A stretch of 64,000 nt of DNA, taken from Actinoplanes sp. TBRC 11911 (GTDB taxonomy: Bacteria > Actinomycetota > Actinomycetes > Mycobacteriales > Micromonosporaceae). The notes under the pieces were generated by a model. That model saw only the letters and a list, made by a program, of their open reading frames with translations. It ran no database searches and had not been told where the DNA came from. Shown here piece by piece: positions 46,406 to 54,384 of the stretch (its first letter is position 1; each line of letters opens with the position of its first letter). The stretch spans positions 1 to 64,000 of the forward strand of contig NZ_JABBNC010000014.1 of NCBI RefSeq assembly GCF_012933445.1, read 5' to 3'. The position numbers and the translations under genes are program-made.

Positions 46406-48544
46406 TCAGGTCCGGGTCCGCGGACGGCTGGCGTTCGCGAGATCGACGAGGCGGATCTTCTCCGGCCCGTGAGCCGCCTGCGCCATCTCCCGGTACGCGC
46501 TCTCCAGCGCGAACCGTACGTCCCGTTCCCGGACCTGCCCGACGCGGGTCGCACCCAGCACTGTGGCCGGTATCGTGTCCCGTCCGCCGATCCCGCGCAA
46601 CGCCTCCTCCAGCAGTTCCGCCCGCAGCGCGGCGAGCTGCGCCGCCTCGATCTCCAGCCGGTCGAGCAGCGCCGCCGCCGCGGACAGCGAGTCGTGGTCG
46701 GTGGCCCCCTGCACCAGCGCCCGGATCGCGCCCACCTGCGAGCTGCGGTACGCCGAGGAGGTGCCCGGCACCCGGTTGTACGCCTCGACGGCCCCGCTGC
46801 GGTCGCCGGCGTGCAGGCGGCAGCGAGCCAGCCCGGCCGCCGCCGTCGTGTACGCCGGATCGGTGCGGCTGACCACGTCGTAGTACCCGGCCGCGGCCTG
46901 GTGCGCCCCGGCCAGTTCCAGGCAGAGGCCGAGCGCCAGTTGCGGGGCCAGCTCGCCGGGGAGCGCCGAGTAGACCGCGTCGAACCGTTGCCGCGCGTCG
47001 TCGTACCGGCCGGTGGCCAGCGCGAGCAACCCGTCGTACCAGGCGACCCGCCAGTCCGCGTTGTCGATCGCCCGCAGCGTACGGGCGGCCTCGTCGAACT
47101 GCCCCTGGTCGATGCGGGCCCGCAGCTCTCGCAGGCGCACCTCGAACGTCTGCGCCGGGGCGGTCCGGAGCAGGGTGAGCACCTCGGCCGGGTCGGTGAC
47201 GGTGACCGAGGCCAGGAACGCCGCGGCCTCGTCGGTGAGGTCGATCAGCGGGGTCGGCAGGTCCTGCCAGCGGGGTATGTCCGACTTGAGGTCGGTGCGC
47301 AGCTCGCCGGTGAACAGCCGGGACGGCGCCGGTCGCGGCGTGCCGTCGGTGGCCAGCACCTGCCGCAGCACGCCCAGCATCTGCTCGGTCATCTCGGCGG
47401 CGTCGACGAACCGGGCGGCCGCCTCCTTGCGGGTCGCGCGCAGCAGCAGCCGGTAGAACGACTCGAACCGCTCGTAGACGTCGAACTCGGTGCGAGCCGG
47501 CAGGCTGTCGGAGAACGTGGACTGGTACCCGCGGAAGTCGGTGGTGAGCACCGCGAGGGTGCGGCCGATCGTGAACAGGTCGGACGCGATCGACGGCCCC
47601 TCGGCCGCCATCTCCGGCGCCTGGTAGCCGGGCGTGCCGTAGATGTCGGCGTCCAGGTCGTCGACGCGGACGACGGCGCCCAGGTCGATAAGCCGCATCT
47701 GGTCGCCGGACTGGATCACGTTGTCCGGTTTGAAGTCGCAGAAGATCAGGCCACGGTCATGCAGATAACCGAACGCCGGCATGATCTCCAGCATGTACGC
47801 CAGGGCCTGGTCGACCGGGAGCGGATCGATGCGCCCGCCGTTGGCCGTCATCCGGTCCTTGAGGATGGTCTTGAGCGACTTCCCGCCGACGAACTCCATC
47901 ACGATGTACCCGGCGCCGTCGTGCTCCACGAAGTTGTAGATCTTGACGATGTTCGGGTGCTCGACCTGGGCCAGGAACCGGCGTTCCGCGACCGCCGCCG
48001 CCAGCGCGTCCTCGTCGTCGGAGTTGAGCAGGCCCTTGAGCACCACCCACCGGTCCGAGACGTTGCGGTCGACGGCCAGGTAGATCCAGCCGAGACCGCC
48101 GTGCGCGAGCGCGCCGACCACCTCGTACTGCCCGCCGATCAGGTCGCCCTTGACCAGTTTCGGGGTGAAGTTGAACGGCTCGCCGCAGGCCGGGCAGAAG
48201 CCGGAGGGCCGTCCGGGCCGGTCGCCGCGCGAGCGCCCGACCGGGTTCTTGCACTTCGCGCAGTAGCGCTTGTCCTCGGCGATCTCGGCGTTCGCCATGA
48301 TGGCGGTGGCCGGGTCGGCCTGCACGATCGGCGCGACGTCGACCAGCCCGCCCCCGAAGCGACGGCGGGACGCGGTGCGGGAGCCGGTCGTGCGGCCGCT
48401 TCCGGCCGATCGCGTGGACAGTGGACCGGTGCGGGCGGACGGGGAGCTCGCCGCCGTCCCGGGCCGCAGTAACGGCGCCAGGCCGCAGGTGTCGCAGTAG
48501 CCGTCGTCGATCGTTCCGTCGCAGCCTGGGCGTTCGCATCTCAT
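46406..48544 (-). CDS. pknG: Ser/Thr protein kinase PknG
   Basis: A 712-residue cytosolic kinase of the PknG type. Domains in order: an extra zinc ribbon (Cys3/8/17/20), a disordered linker, the rubredoxin-like redox module (Cys95, Cys98, Cys117, Cys120), kinase domain (ALAHGGLGWIY; Lys170; catalytic FCDFKPDN; DLG in IDLGAV instead of DFG), and a TPR region from about 410. The PknG group phosphorylates GarA/OdhI-type regulators and controls central metabolism. Its start overlaps the upstream unknown gene (ATGA). The N-terminal extra zinc ribbon is not in mycobacterial PknG. Confidence 0.94.
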   Translation of the reverse strand: MRCERPGCDGTIDDGYCDTCGLAPLLRPGTAASSPSARTGPLSTRSAGSGRTTGSRTASRRRFGGGLVDVAPIVQADPATAIMANAEIAEDKRYCAKCKNPVGRSRGDRPGRPSGFCPACGEPFNFTPKLVKGDLIGGQYEVVGALAHGGLGWIYLAVDRNVSDRWVVLKGLLNSDDEDALAAAVAERRFLAQVEHPNIVKIYNFVEHDGAGYIVMEFVGGKSLKTILKDRMTANGGRIDPLPVDQALAYMLEIMPAFGYLHDRGLIFCDFKPDNVIQSGDQMRLIDLGAVVRVDDLDADIYGTPGYQAPEMAAEGPSIASDLFTIGRTLAVLTTDFRGYQSTFSDSLPARTEFDVYERFESFYRLLLRATRKEAAARFVDAAEMTEQMLGVLRQVLATDGTPRPAPSRLFTGELRTDLKSDIPRWQDLPTPLIDLTDEAAAFLASVTVTDPAEVLTLLRTAPAQTFEVRLRELRARIDQGQFDEAARTLRAIDNADWRVAWYDGLLALATGRYDDARQRFDAVYSALPGELAPQLALGLCLELAGAHQAAAGYYDVVSRTDPAYTTAAAGLARCRLHAGDRSGAVEAYNRVPGTSSAYRSSQVGAIRALVQGATDHDSLSAAAALLDRLEIEAAQLAALRAELLEEALRGIGGRDTIPATVLGATRVGQVRERDVRFALESAYREMAQAAHGPEKIRLVDLANASRPRTRT

Positions 48545-49731
48545 CGGTGGTACCTCGCGATCTCGGCGGTCAGCGCTTCCTGGTAGGCGTTCACGGCGGC
48601 GCGGGCGGCCGCCAGGTCGCAGGGTGCGGTGTAGAGCGCGGCGCGGGCGGCGTCGTGCAACGGGGTCAGCGCGGTGTGTTCGCCGAGCCCCCGCGACAGC
48701 GCCTTCGCCCGGAACGCGTCGAGCCGTCCGCGCAGCTCGTTGCGGGCGGCGAGCAGTCCGGCGTTACCGGCGTCGGCGGCGCGCAGCGCGGTCAGGCGTT
48801 CCCGGGCACGCCGCGTCCACTCGGCCAGTCGCGGGCTGATCAGGGTCCATTGACCGGCCGCGGCGAGCGCCTCCACGGCGGTCAGGTCCGGTCGCAGATC
48901 GCCACTGCGTACGCGCATGATGTCCTTCTCCTCGAATCGGTCCGCGACCGCGAACGCCCCGGCGTCCGCTTTCGTCCGGGCCTCGTCGAGTTCGAGAGCC
49001 AGACGATGTGCCTCGGACAGACGATGGCTGAGAGAGTCGCGCAGCTCGGCGGCCGAGGTGCGCTCGGCGTCGGCTTTCACGATCATTTCCCGTACGCCGG
49101 AAAGGTCGTTCTCCGGTGCGCCGAGGGGATCGGTCGCGAGCAGTGCCGTGAACCGTCCCAGCCGCCGGTCGGCCTCGTCGATCGCCGCCGTCGAGCCGCC
49201 CGCGGCCCGGGTCAGCGCACGCACGTTATCGACCGCCGCGGCCAGTTCCGCCGCGACCGGCAGCATCCGTTGCCACGCCTCACCGGCTTTCACCGCGACG
49301 TCGACCGCGGTGGCGAACGCCGCCTCCATCGCGGACAGCAGCTCACCCGGCGTGCACGTGGTGCGCACCTGCCCGGCGCCGAGCAGCCCGCGCTGCGCCA
49401 GCGGCACCGTCGCCGTGGACAGCGTGACCGACTTGCCGAGCACCTCGTGCACGAACGCGGCCCGATCGGCATCGCTGAGCCTGCGCTGGTCGCGCAGCGT
49501 GCGGGCACGCGCGATCAGCTCGGTCAGCATGCGGTAGCCGTCCCACAACTGGCCGAGAGCTTCGGTCGCATCCGCCCAGGCCGCCGCCGTACGCCCGGTC
49601 AACGAGGTCTTGTCCAGGTCCTTGCGGGCCGGGTTGTCGTCCAGGTCGACCAGGTTCGTGGCGATCGCGGTCACCGCCGTCTCCAGGCGCAGGAGCTCGG
49701 CGTCGGCCGGGGCGATCGAGGGCGCTGTCAT
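48541..49731 (-). CDS. helical protein of unknown function between glnH and pknG
   Basis: A 396-residue soluble protein predicted almost entirely alpha-helical, rich in Ala/Leu/Glu/Arg with few Gly/Pro. No domain, TM segment or signal peptide recognised. The heptad-like pattern (SAAELRDSLSHRLSEAHRLALELDEA) suggests coiled coils. It overlaps both neighbours as ATGA, so it is part of the sensing operon. Start ATG 49731. An adaptor between the membrane sensor GlnX and PknG is a reasonable but unproven guess. Confidence 0.75.
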   Translation of the reverse strand: MTAPSIAPADAELLRLETAVTAIATNLVDLDDNPARKDLDKTSLTGRTAAAWADATEALGQLWDGYRMLTELIARARTLRDQRRLSDADRAAFVHEVLGKSVTLSTATVPLAQRGLLGAGQVRTTCTPGELLSAMEAAFATAVDVAVKAGEAWQRMLPVAAELAAAVDNVRALTRAAGGSTAAIDEADRRLGRFTALLATDPLGAPENDLSGVREMIVKADAERTSAAELRDSLSHRLSEAHRLALELDEARTKADAGAFAVADRFEEKDIMRVRSGDLRPDLTAVEALAAAGQWTLISPRLAEWTRRARERLTALRAADAGNAGLLAARNELRGRLDAFRAKALSRGLGEHTALTPLHDAARAALYTAPCDLAAARAAVNAYQEALTAEIARYHR

Positions 49732-50717
49732 TTGTACTGAGCCGCCGGCGGTTTTGGTGCCGGGCCGAACGCACCCAGCCATTTCTTGTACGTCGCTGCC
49801 CATGTCCCGTTCTCGCGGTTCTTCTGCAGGACAGCATTGACGAACGCGGTGAACTCGGGATGATCCGCCGACATCGCCATGGCGTACGGCTCCTCGGTGA
49901 AGCGGGGCCCGATCACCTTGGCGAAGGGGTCCTGCGCCGCCATTCCGGCCAGGATCGTGTCGTCGGTCGAGATCGCGTCGACCTGTCCCAGCTGGAAGGC
50001 GACCAGGCAGTCGCCGAACGCGGGCATGGCCACCGGGATCGGTTTGGTCTTCACCTTCGCGATGTTGTCGTACGACGTCGACCCGGCCGCCGAGCAGATC
50101 CGCTTGCCGCCGAGGTCCTCGATGCTCTTGGCGGGCGAGTTCGTGGAGACCAGGACCTTTTGCCCGGCCTCGTAGTAGATGCTGGAGAAGTTCACGTCTT
50201 TCCAGCGTGCGCAGTTCGCGGTCATGGTGTCCGCGACTATATGCACATCCCCGTTGCGCGGGGCATCCACGCGGTCGTCATAGGCGATCACCTTGATCTG
50301 TATCTTGTCCGGATCCCCGAAGATCGCCTGCGCGATCTGCCGTCCCATGTCGACGTCGAAGCCCTCGACCCGCCCGGTCAACGGGTTGCGCGAGCTGAAC
50401 AGCAACGTGTCCTGGCTGGTCCCGAGGATGAGCCGCCCGTCCTTCTGAATCTTCGCCATGTACGTGCCGGCGGGCATCTTCCCCGGTGGGGGCAGCGGTG
50501 TCGTGGGGCGCACGCTGGCCCGGGGATTGCAGGATTCGTCCGTTTTCTGCGCTTCGCCGGGCTGTGCGGGTGGTGTGGGCTGTGCGGGCATCATGCGGTG
50601 GCCCGGCGCGGCCTGCGGCTTCGGCCGGTCCAAGGTGGACGAGTCGCCCGCGCACCCGGCGGCGAGGCCGAGCAGGGCCAAGGAGGCGATCACGGCTACC
50701 ACACGACGACGCATCAT
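49728..50717 (-). CDS. glnH: GlnH-like amino-acid-binding lipoprotein
   Basis: A 329-residue solute-binding protein. Signal peptide with lipobox LAAGC (Cys22), then a Pro-rich linker, then a type 3 SBP fold (LTGRVEGFDVDMGRQIAQAIFGDP, IAYDDRVDAPRNGDVHIVADTMTANC, NSPAKSIEDLGGKRICSAAGSTS). Mycobacterial GlnH binds Asp/Glu/Gln-type amino acids and signals via GlnX and PknG. No ABC permease or ATPase follows, so sensing rather than uptake is likely. ATG 50717 overlaps the glnX stop (ATGA). Confidence 0.92.
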   Translation of the reverse strand: MMRRRVVAVIASLALLGLAAGCAGDSSTLDRPKPQAAPGHRMMPAQPTPPAQPGEAQKTDESCNPRASVRPTTPLPPPGKMPAGTYMAKIQKDGRLILGTSQDTLLFSSRNPLTGRVEGFDVDMGRQIAQAIFGDPDKIQIKVIAYDDRVDAPRNGDVHIVADTMTANCARWKDVNFSSIYYEAGQKVLVSTNSPAKSIEDLGGKRICSAAGSTSYDNIAKVKTKPIPVAMPAFGDCLVAFQLGQVDAISTDDTILAGMAAQDPFAKVIGPRFTEEPYAMAMSADHPEFTAFVNAVLQKNRENGTWAATYKKWLGAFGPAPKPPAAQYK

Positions 50718-52081
50718 CGGTACTCCTCAAGCCGCGGCCGGACGCCGGCGATCACCAGCGCGCAAATGATCAGTGCCAGGACCAGCCCCAGCACGGTGAA
50801 CACGCCCAGCCCCCGCCCCGCCGAATGGATCTCCTCGGTGAACACGGCCTTGCGCCCCTCGAACGCCTCGTCCATCGCCGAGCGCACGTTCTCGAACGTC
50901 GCCGTCGTGTCCGTGCCGATCGCCAGCCTGACCGCGCCCTCGTAGTCGCCGCCGGTGTCCATCGCATGCACCTTGGTGTGCAGGTCGGCGTACCGCTGGA
51001 ATTGCGTCGCCGCCTGCCGCATCCGCAGGCCCAGCCCCGGATCGATCCTCGCGTAGGCCGGGTCGGTCAGCGGCCCGTCGCGTGCTTCGAGCTGCTGCTT
51101 GGCCGCCTGCAGCTTCTTCTCCGACTCGGTGTCGCTGCCGCGCGCGGCCAGCGTCAGCGCCTCGTCGCCGCGGATCTGCAGCGCGAGGATCCGCCCGTCC
51201 GCGATGCTCTTCATCGGCGTGGACCCGTCGTGCGCGGCCCGGTGCAGGTGCACGTTCTGCGCGATGAACAGTCCGGTGGCGCCCACGGCCAGCGCGACGG
51301 TCAGCCCGGTCGCGGCGATCAGGCGCACGTTGAAGGTCCGCCGCGTGGCCCGGCTCAGATAACGCTGTGCCCGCAGCAGCGCGACGACCAGCACGACCAG
51401 CAGCAGCCCCAGGAACACCAGCCACAGCACACTGCGCGCCCCGGCGAACCCGTGGTCCACTTCGCCGCGCGACAGCGTGAACAGCGCATCGGCACGCGGC
51501 AGCAGCGTGTCGCGGTTGAGCCGGGACGCGGCCGCGAGATAGGACGCCCCGACCGGCAGCCCTTGCCGGTTGTCCGCGCGCGCGGTGGCGACGAGCTCCG
51601 CGTACCGCGAAACCCCTGACGTCAGGTCCCGCACGGCCGCCGCGGTCGCGCTTCCTTCCCCGGTACGCCGTGCCGCCGCACTCAGCGCGACCGAGGCTCG
51701 TTCGAGATCGTCCTCATAGCGCCGGGTCAACGCCGGGGGCTCCAGCCCGCCGGCGAGGAAGGCCTGCGCCGCCGTGGTGTCCGCGTCGGCCAGCGCCGAG
51801 TAGATCGTCTCCGCTTCCACATAGAGCGGTTGCGCCCGCCCGCCGAGATCGCTGGTGCCGGAGCGTGTCGAGTATCCGGCGAGCCCCGCGACCAGCCCGA
51901 CCAGGATCGCGAGCCCGACGAGCAGGCCCATCATGAGCTGCAGGCGCCCCGGCGAGGTCCGTCGCAGCCCGCGGACCCGCCGGGCGAGCCCTCGCCGCCG
52001 CGTGAGCTCGCCACCTGAGGGAGCGGTTTTGCGGAGCTCCCGTCCACCCGGCGCAGGCCGGGTCGCTAACGCTGTACTCAC
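50714..52081 (-). CDS. glnX: GlnX-like four-TM sensor
   Basis: A 455-residue membrane protein. Arg-rich cytosolic N-terminus, TM1 at 49-70 (LMMGLLVGLAILVGLVAGLAGY), a four-helix extracytoplasmic domain, two adjacent TMs (WLVFLGLLLVVLVVALL and LIAATGLTVALAVGATGLF), a second four-helix domain, then TM4 near the C-terminus (FTVLGLVLALIICALVIAG). This duplicated layout is that of GlnX, which passes the GlnH signal across the membrane to PknG. GTG 52081 is preferred; an upstream extension to 52234 is not protein-like. First gene of the operon. Confidence 0.88.
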   Translation of the reverse strand: MSTALATRPAPGGRELRKTAPSGGELTRRRGLARRVRGLRRTSPGRLQLMMGLLVGLAILVGLVAGLAGYSTRSGTSDLGGRAQPLYVEAETIYSALADADTTAAQAFLAGGLEPPALTRRYEDDLERASVALSAAARRTGEGSATAAAVRDLTSGVSRYAELVATARADNRQGLPVGASYLAAASRLNRDTLLPRADALFTLSRGEVDHGFAGARSVLWLVFLGLLLVVLVVALLRAQRYLSRATRRTFNVRLIAATGLTVALAVGATGLFIAQNVHLHRAAHDGSTPMKSIADGRILALQIRGDEALTLAARGSDTESEKKLQAAKQQLEARDGPLTDPAYARIDPGLGLRMRQAATQFQRYADLHTKVHAMDTGGDYEGAVRLAIGTDTTATFENVRSAMDEAFEGRKAVFTEEIHSAGRGLGVFTVLGLVLALIICALVIAGVRPRLEEYR

Positions 52082-52719
52082 CTTCCAGTCCCCCGTTCCG
52101 TCCCCGGTCGCCCGGTTCCTACTGTGCGGTACGAACGCAAGAATCAAGGCCTGGCACCCGATCCCGTTGCCGCCGTTGCCCCTCGCGCTGACCATCGCCC
52201 GGACGGCGCGCTTGTCCGCTGAGGGTGCGGCCATGCTCGCAGGCCCTGCTCACCGAAGCCGGCGGGCAGGGGTTCGCGGGCGCTGCTTACCGAGGCCTGC
52301 GCACAGGCGTTCGCAGGCCCTGCTTGCCGAAGCCGGTGGACAGGCGTTCGTGGCCCTCCGCTCAGCTGCCGTCCACTGGCAGCGGCGTCCTCGCCGCATG
52401 GCATGCCGTGCCTGCCGCAGGCAACGGCATGCACGCCGCGACGCCGGGGCTGCGTGTCCCCGCGCGGCGGCCTGCCCGCCGCCGCAGTCGCGCCGCGGCT
52501 GCACGCCACCGGCAGCGGATGCCGGCTGTCAACCGGCGTCCACCACACGGCTGGCTTCCGCGTGATCGGCTGAGTCTATGGATGGCTCGGTCTCGGTGCG
52601 GTCCGCCAACGGTCTCGATCGATCACACCACGCTTACGAATCGGCATCGGCCGATCACCGAGCGCGCGCGTTTGGTCCGTCTCGCCCATCGGAGCCGGAA
52701 AGGTCGCGTCGCGCGACTC
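52082..52719. other. 638-bp non-coding region with 37-bp repeats
   Basis: No gene supported. It holds the glnX promoter (minus strand, location unclear; a TTGATT with no good -10 is seen) and a 37-bp repeat array at 52235-52382. Near 52409-52442 there is also a dyad-rich GGCATGCCG...CGGCATGC sequence. The AMP ligase gene end lies at 52720. Confidence 0.6.
52235..52382. repeat. 37-bp tandem repeat
   Basis: Four units start at 52235, 52272, 52309 and 52346. The consensus begins GTTCGCAGGCCCTGCTTGCC and continues GAAGCCGG(C/T)GGACAGGC. Units 1 and 3 are closest. The period is not a multiple of three, so it is unlikely to code. The repeat lies upstream of the glnX operon. Confidence 0.85.
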
Positions 52720-54267
52720 TCAGCTCAGGGCCCGTTTGAGCAGTTTACCGGTGGCCGTCATCGGCAGCGACTCCACAATGGCGACGATCCGCGGATATTT
52801 GTATGCCGCCATCTGCTCCTTGCCCCACTCGACCAGTTCGTCCTCGGTGACCGCCGCACCCGGCTTGAGGATCACGAACGCCTTGACCTCTTCGCCGTGC
52901 CGCGGGTCCGGCACGCCGATCACCGCCGCGAGCGAGACCGCCTCGTGCATCATGAGGACCTCTTCGATCTCCCGCGGGTAGACGTTGAACCCACCCCGGA
53001 TGATCATGTCTTTGGCGCGGTCCACGATGTAGTAGAAGCCGTCCTTGTCCCGCCTGCCGAGGTCGCCGCTGCGGAACCAGCCGTCCCGCATGACCTCCGC
53101 GGTCGCCTCCGGCCGGTTGTAGTACCCGCGCATGATGTTGTGCCCGCGGATCGCGATCTCGCCGATCTCGTCCACGGCGTCGATCGTGTTCCACAGCTCG
53201 TCGATGAGCTTCAGCTCGACGCCCCAGATCGGAATCCCGATCGATCCCGGCCGAGGATCGCCGTTCGGGTCGCTGAACGTCGCCACCGGCGAGGTCTCCG
53301 ACAGCCCGTACCCCTCGAGGATCGTCACCCCGAAGCGCTCCTTGACCTCCCGGATGATCTCGATCGGCAGGCTCGACCCCCCGGACACCGCCCGTCGCAT
53401 GTTCCGCGCGATCCGTTCCACGTCCACGCCGGCGGTGAGCGCGTTGAGCAGCCCCCAATACATCGTCGGCACCCCGGCGAAGAACGTCACGTTCTCCTTT
53501 TCGAGCAGCTGGACCGCCGCCTCCGCGTCGAACCGGGGGAGCAGCACCAGCGTGGACGCCGTCGCGAAGCCCGCGTTCATGTTGACCGTCGAGCCGAACG
53601 AGTGGAACAGCGGCAGCACGGCCAGGTGCGTGTCGGTCCCCGGCACCGTCTGGAACAGCCGGTTGCACGTGAGGGCGTTGAGGACCAGGTTCGAGTGCGA
53701 CAGCTCGGCACCCTTGGCCTGCCCGGTCGTCCCGCTCGTGTAGAGGATGACCGCCGGATCCGTCTCGGTCAGCAGCACCGGCTCGAAGACGGGGGACTGC
53801 CCGGTCAGCGCCGCCCCGAGTGTCTCCGTCCCGTCGATCGGCGACGGCGCCGCCGGATCCGCCGTGATCAGGAAGAAATGCTCGCAGTGTTCCACCTGCC
53901 CGAACCCGGCAAATCCCTCGGTGCCCATCGGCAGGTCGGCGGTGCCCTGGAAGCAGAAATACGCCTTCGCGTCCGAGTCGTCCAGGTGGTAGGCGATCTC
54001 GCGTCCCTTGAGCAGCACGTTCAGCGGCACGACCACCGCGCCGGCCTTGAGGATGCCGTAGTAGACGATCGGGAAGTAGGGAAGATTCGGGCAGGACAGC
54101 GCCACCTTGTCGCCGGGCCGGATCCCCCGCGCGACCAGCATGCCGGCGACCTGATTCGCCGCGGCGTTGACCTGCGCATACGTCAGCCGCTGCTCGCCGA
54201 GCACCACCGCGGCCCGCTCCGGATTGGTCCGAGCGCTGTCCTCCAGCAGGATCGAGAGGTTGAGCAT
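52720..54267 (-). CDS. long-chain fatty acyl-CoA ligase
   Basis: A 515-residue AMP-forming ligase of the ANL superfamily. P-loop-like A3 is VILYTSGTTGQAKGAE, A5 is ILEGYGLSETSPV, A7 is GWFRSGDLGRRDKDGFYY, A8 IIRGGFNVYPREIEE and A10 ATGKLLKR with the catalytic Lys. It activates a long-chain or other carboxylic acid to acyl-CoA. ATG 54267 follows GGAAGGGACC. It is not clearly part of an operon with its neighbours; the downstream exporter starts on the same strand 118 bp further upstream. Confidence 0.94.
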   Translation of the reverse strand: MLNLSILLEDSARTNPERAAVVLGEQRLTYAQVNAAANQVAGMLVARGIRPGDKVALSCPNLPYFPIVYYGILKAGAVVVPLNVLLKGREIAYHLDDSDAKAYFCFQGTADLPMGTEGFAGFGQVEHCEHFFLITADPAAPSPIDGTETLGAALTGQSPVFEPVLLTETDPAVILYTSGTTGQAKGAELSHSNLVLNALTCNRLFQTVPGTDTHLAVLPLFHSFGSTVNMNAGFATASTLVLLPRFDAEAAVQLLEKENVTFFAGVPTMYWGLLNALTAGVDVERIARNMRRAVSGGSSLPIEIIREVKERFGVTILEGYGLSETSPVATFSDPNGDPRPGSIGIPIWGVELKLIDELWNTIDAVDEIGEIAIRGHNIMRGYYNRPEATAEVMRDGWFRSGDLGRRDKDGFYYIVDRAKDMIIRGGFNVYPREIEEVLMMHEAVSLAAVIGVPDPRHGEEVKAFVILKPGAAVTEDELVEWGKEQMAAYKYPRIVAIVESLPMTATGKLLKRALS

Positions 54268-54384
54268 GCGGTGGGGTCCCTTCCACGCGTGGGTGTGACG
54301 GCCGTCTCATCCCAGCATGCCCCGACGGGATGAAGAACCCTACGTTCCGGTCGTGTTTCGCCCCCGACATTGTCCTCTTCCCGA

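Noticed and set aside
46394..48472. Long plus-strand open frame opposite pknG
   Set aside because: Antisense shadow; PknG on the other strand has full kinase motifs.
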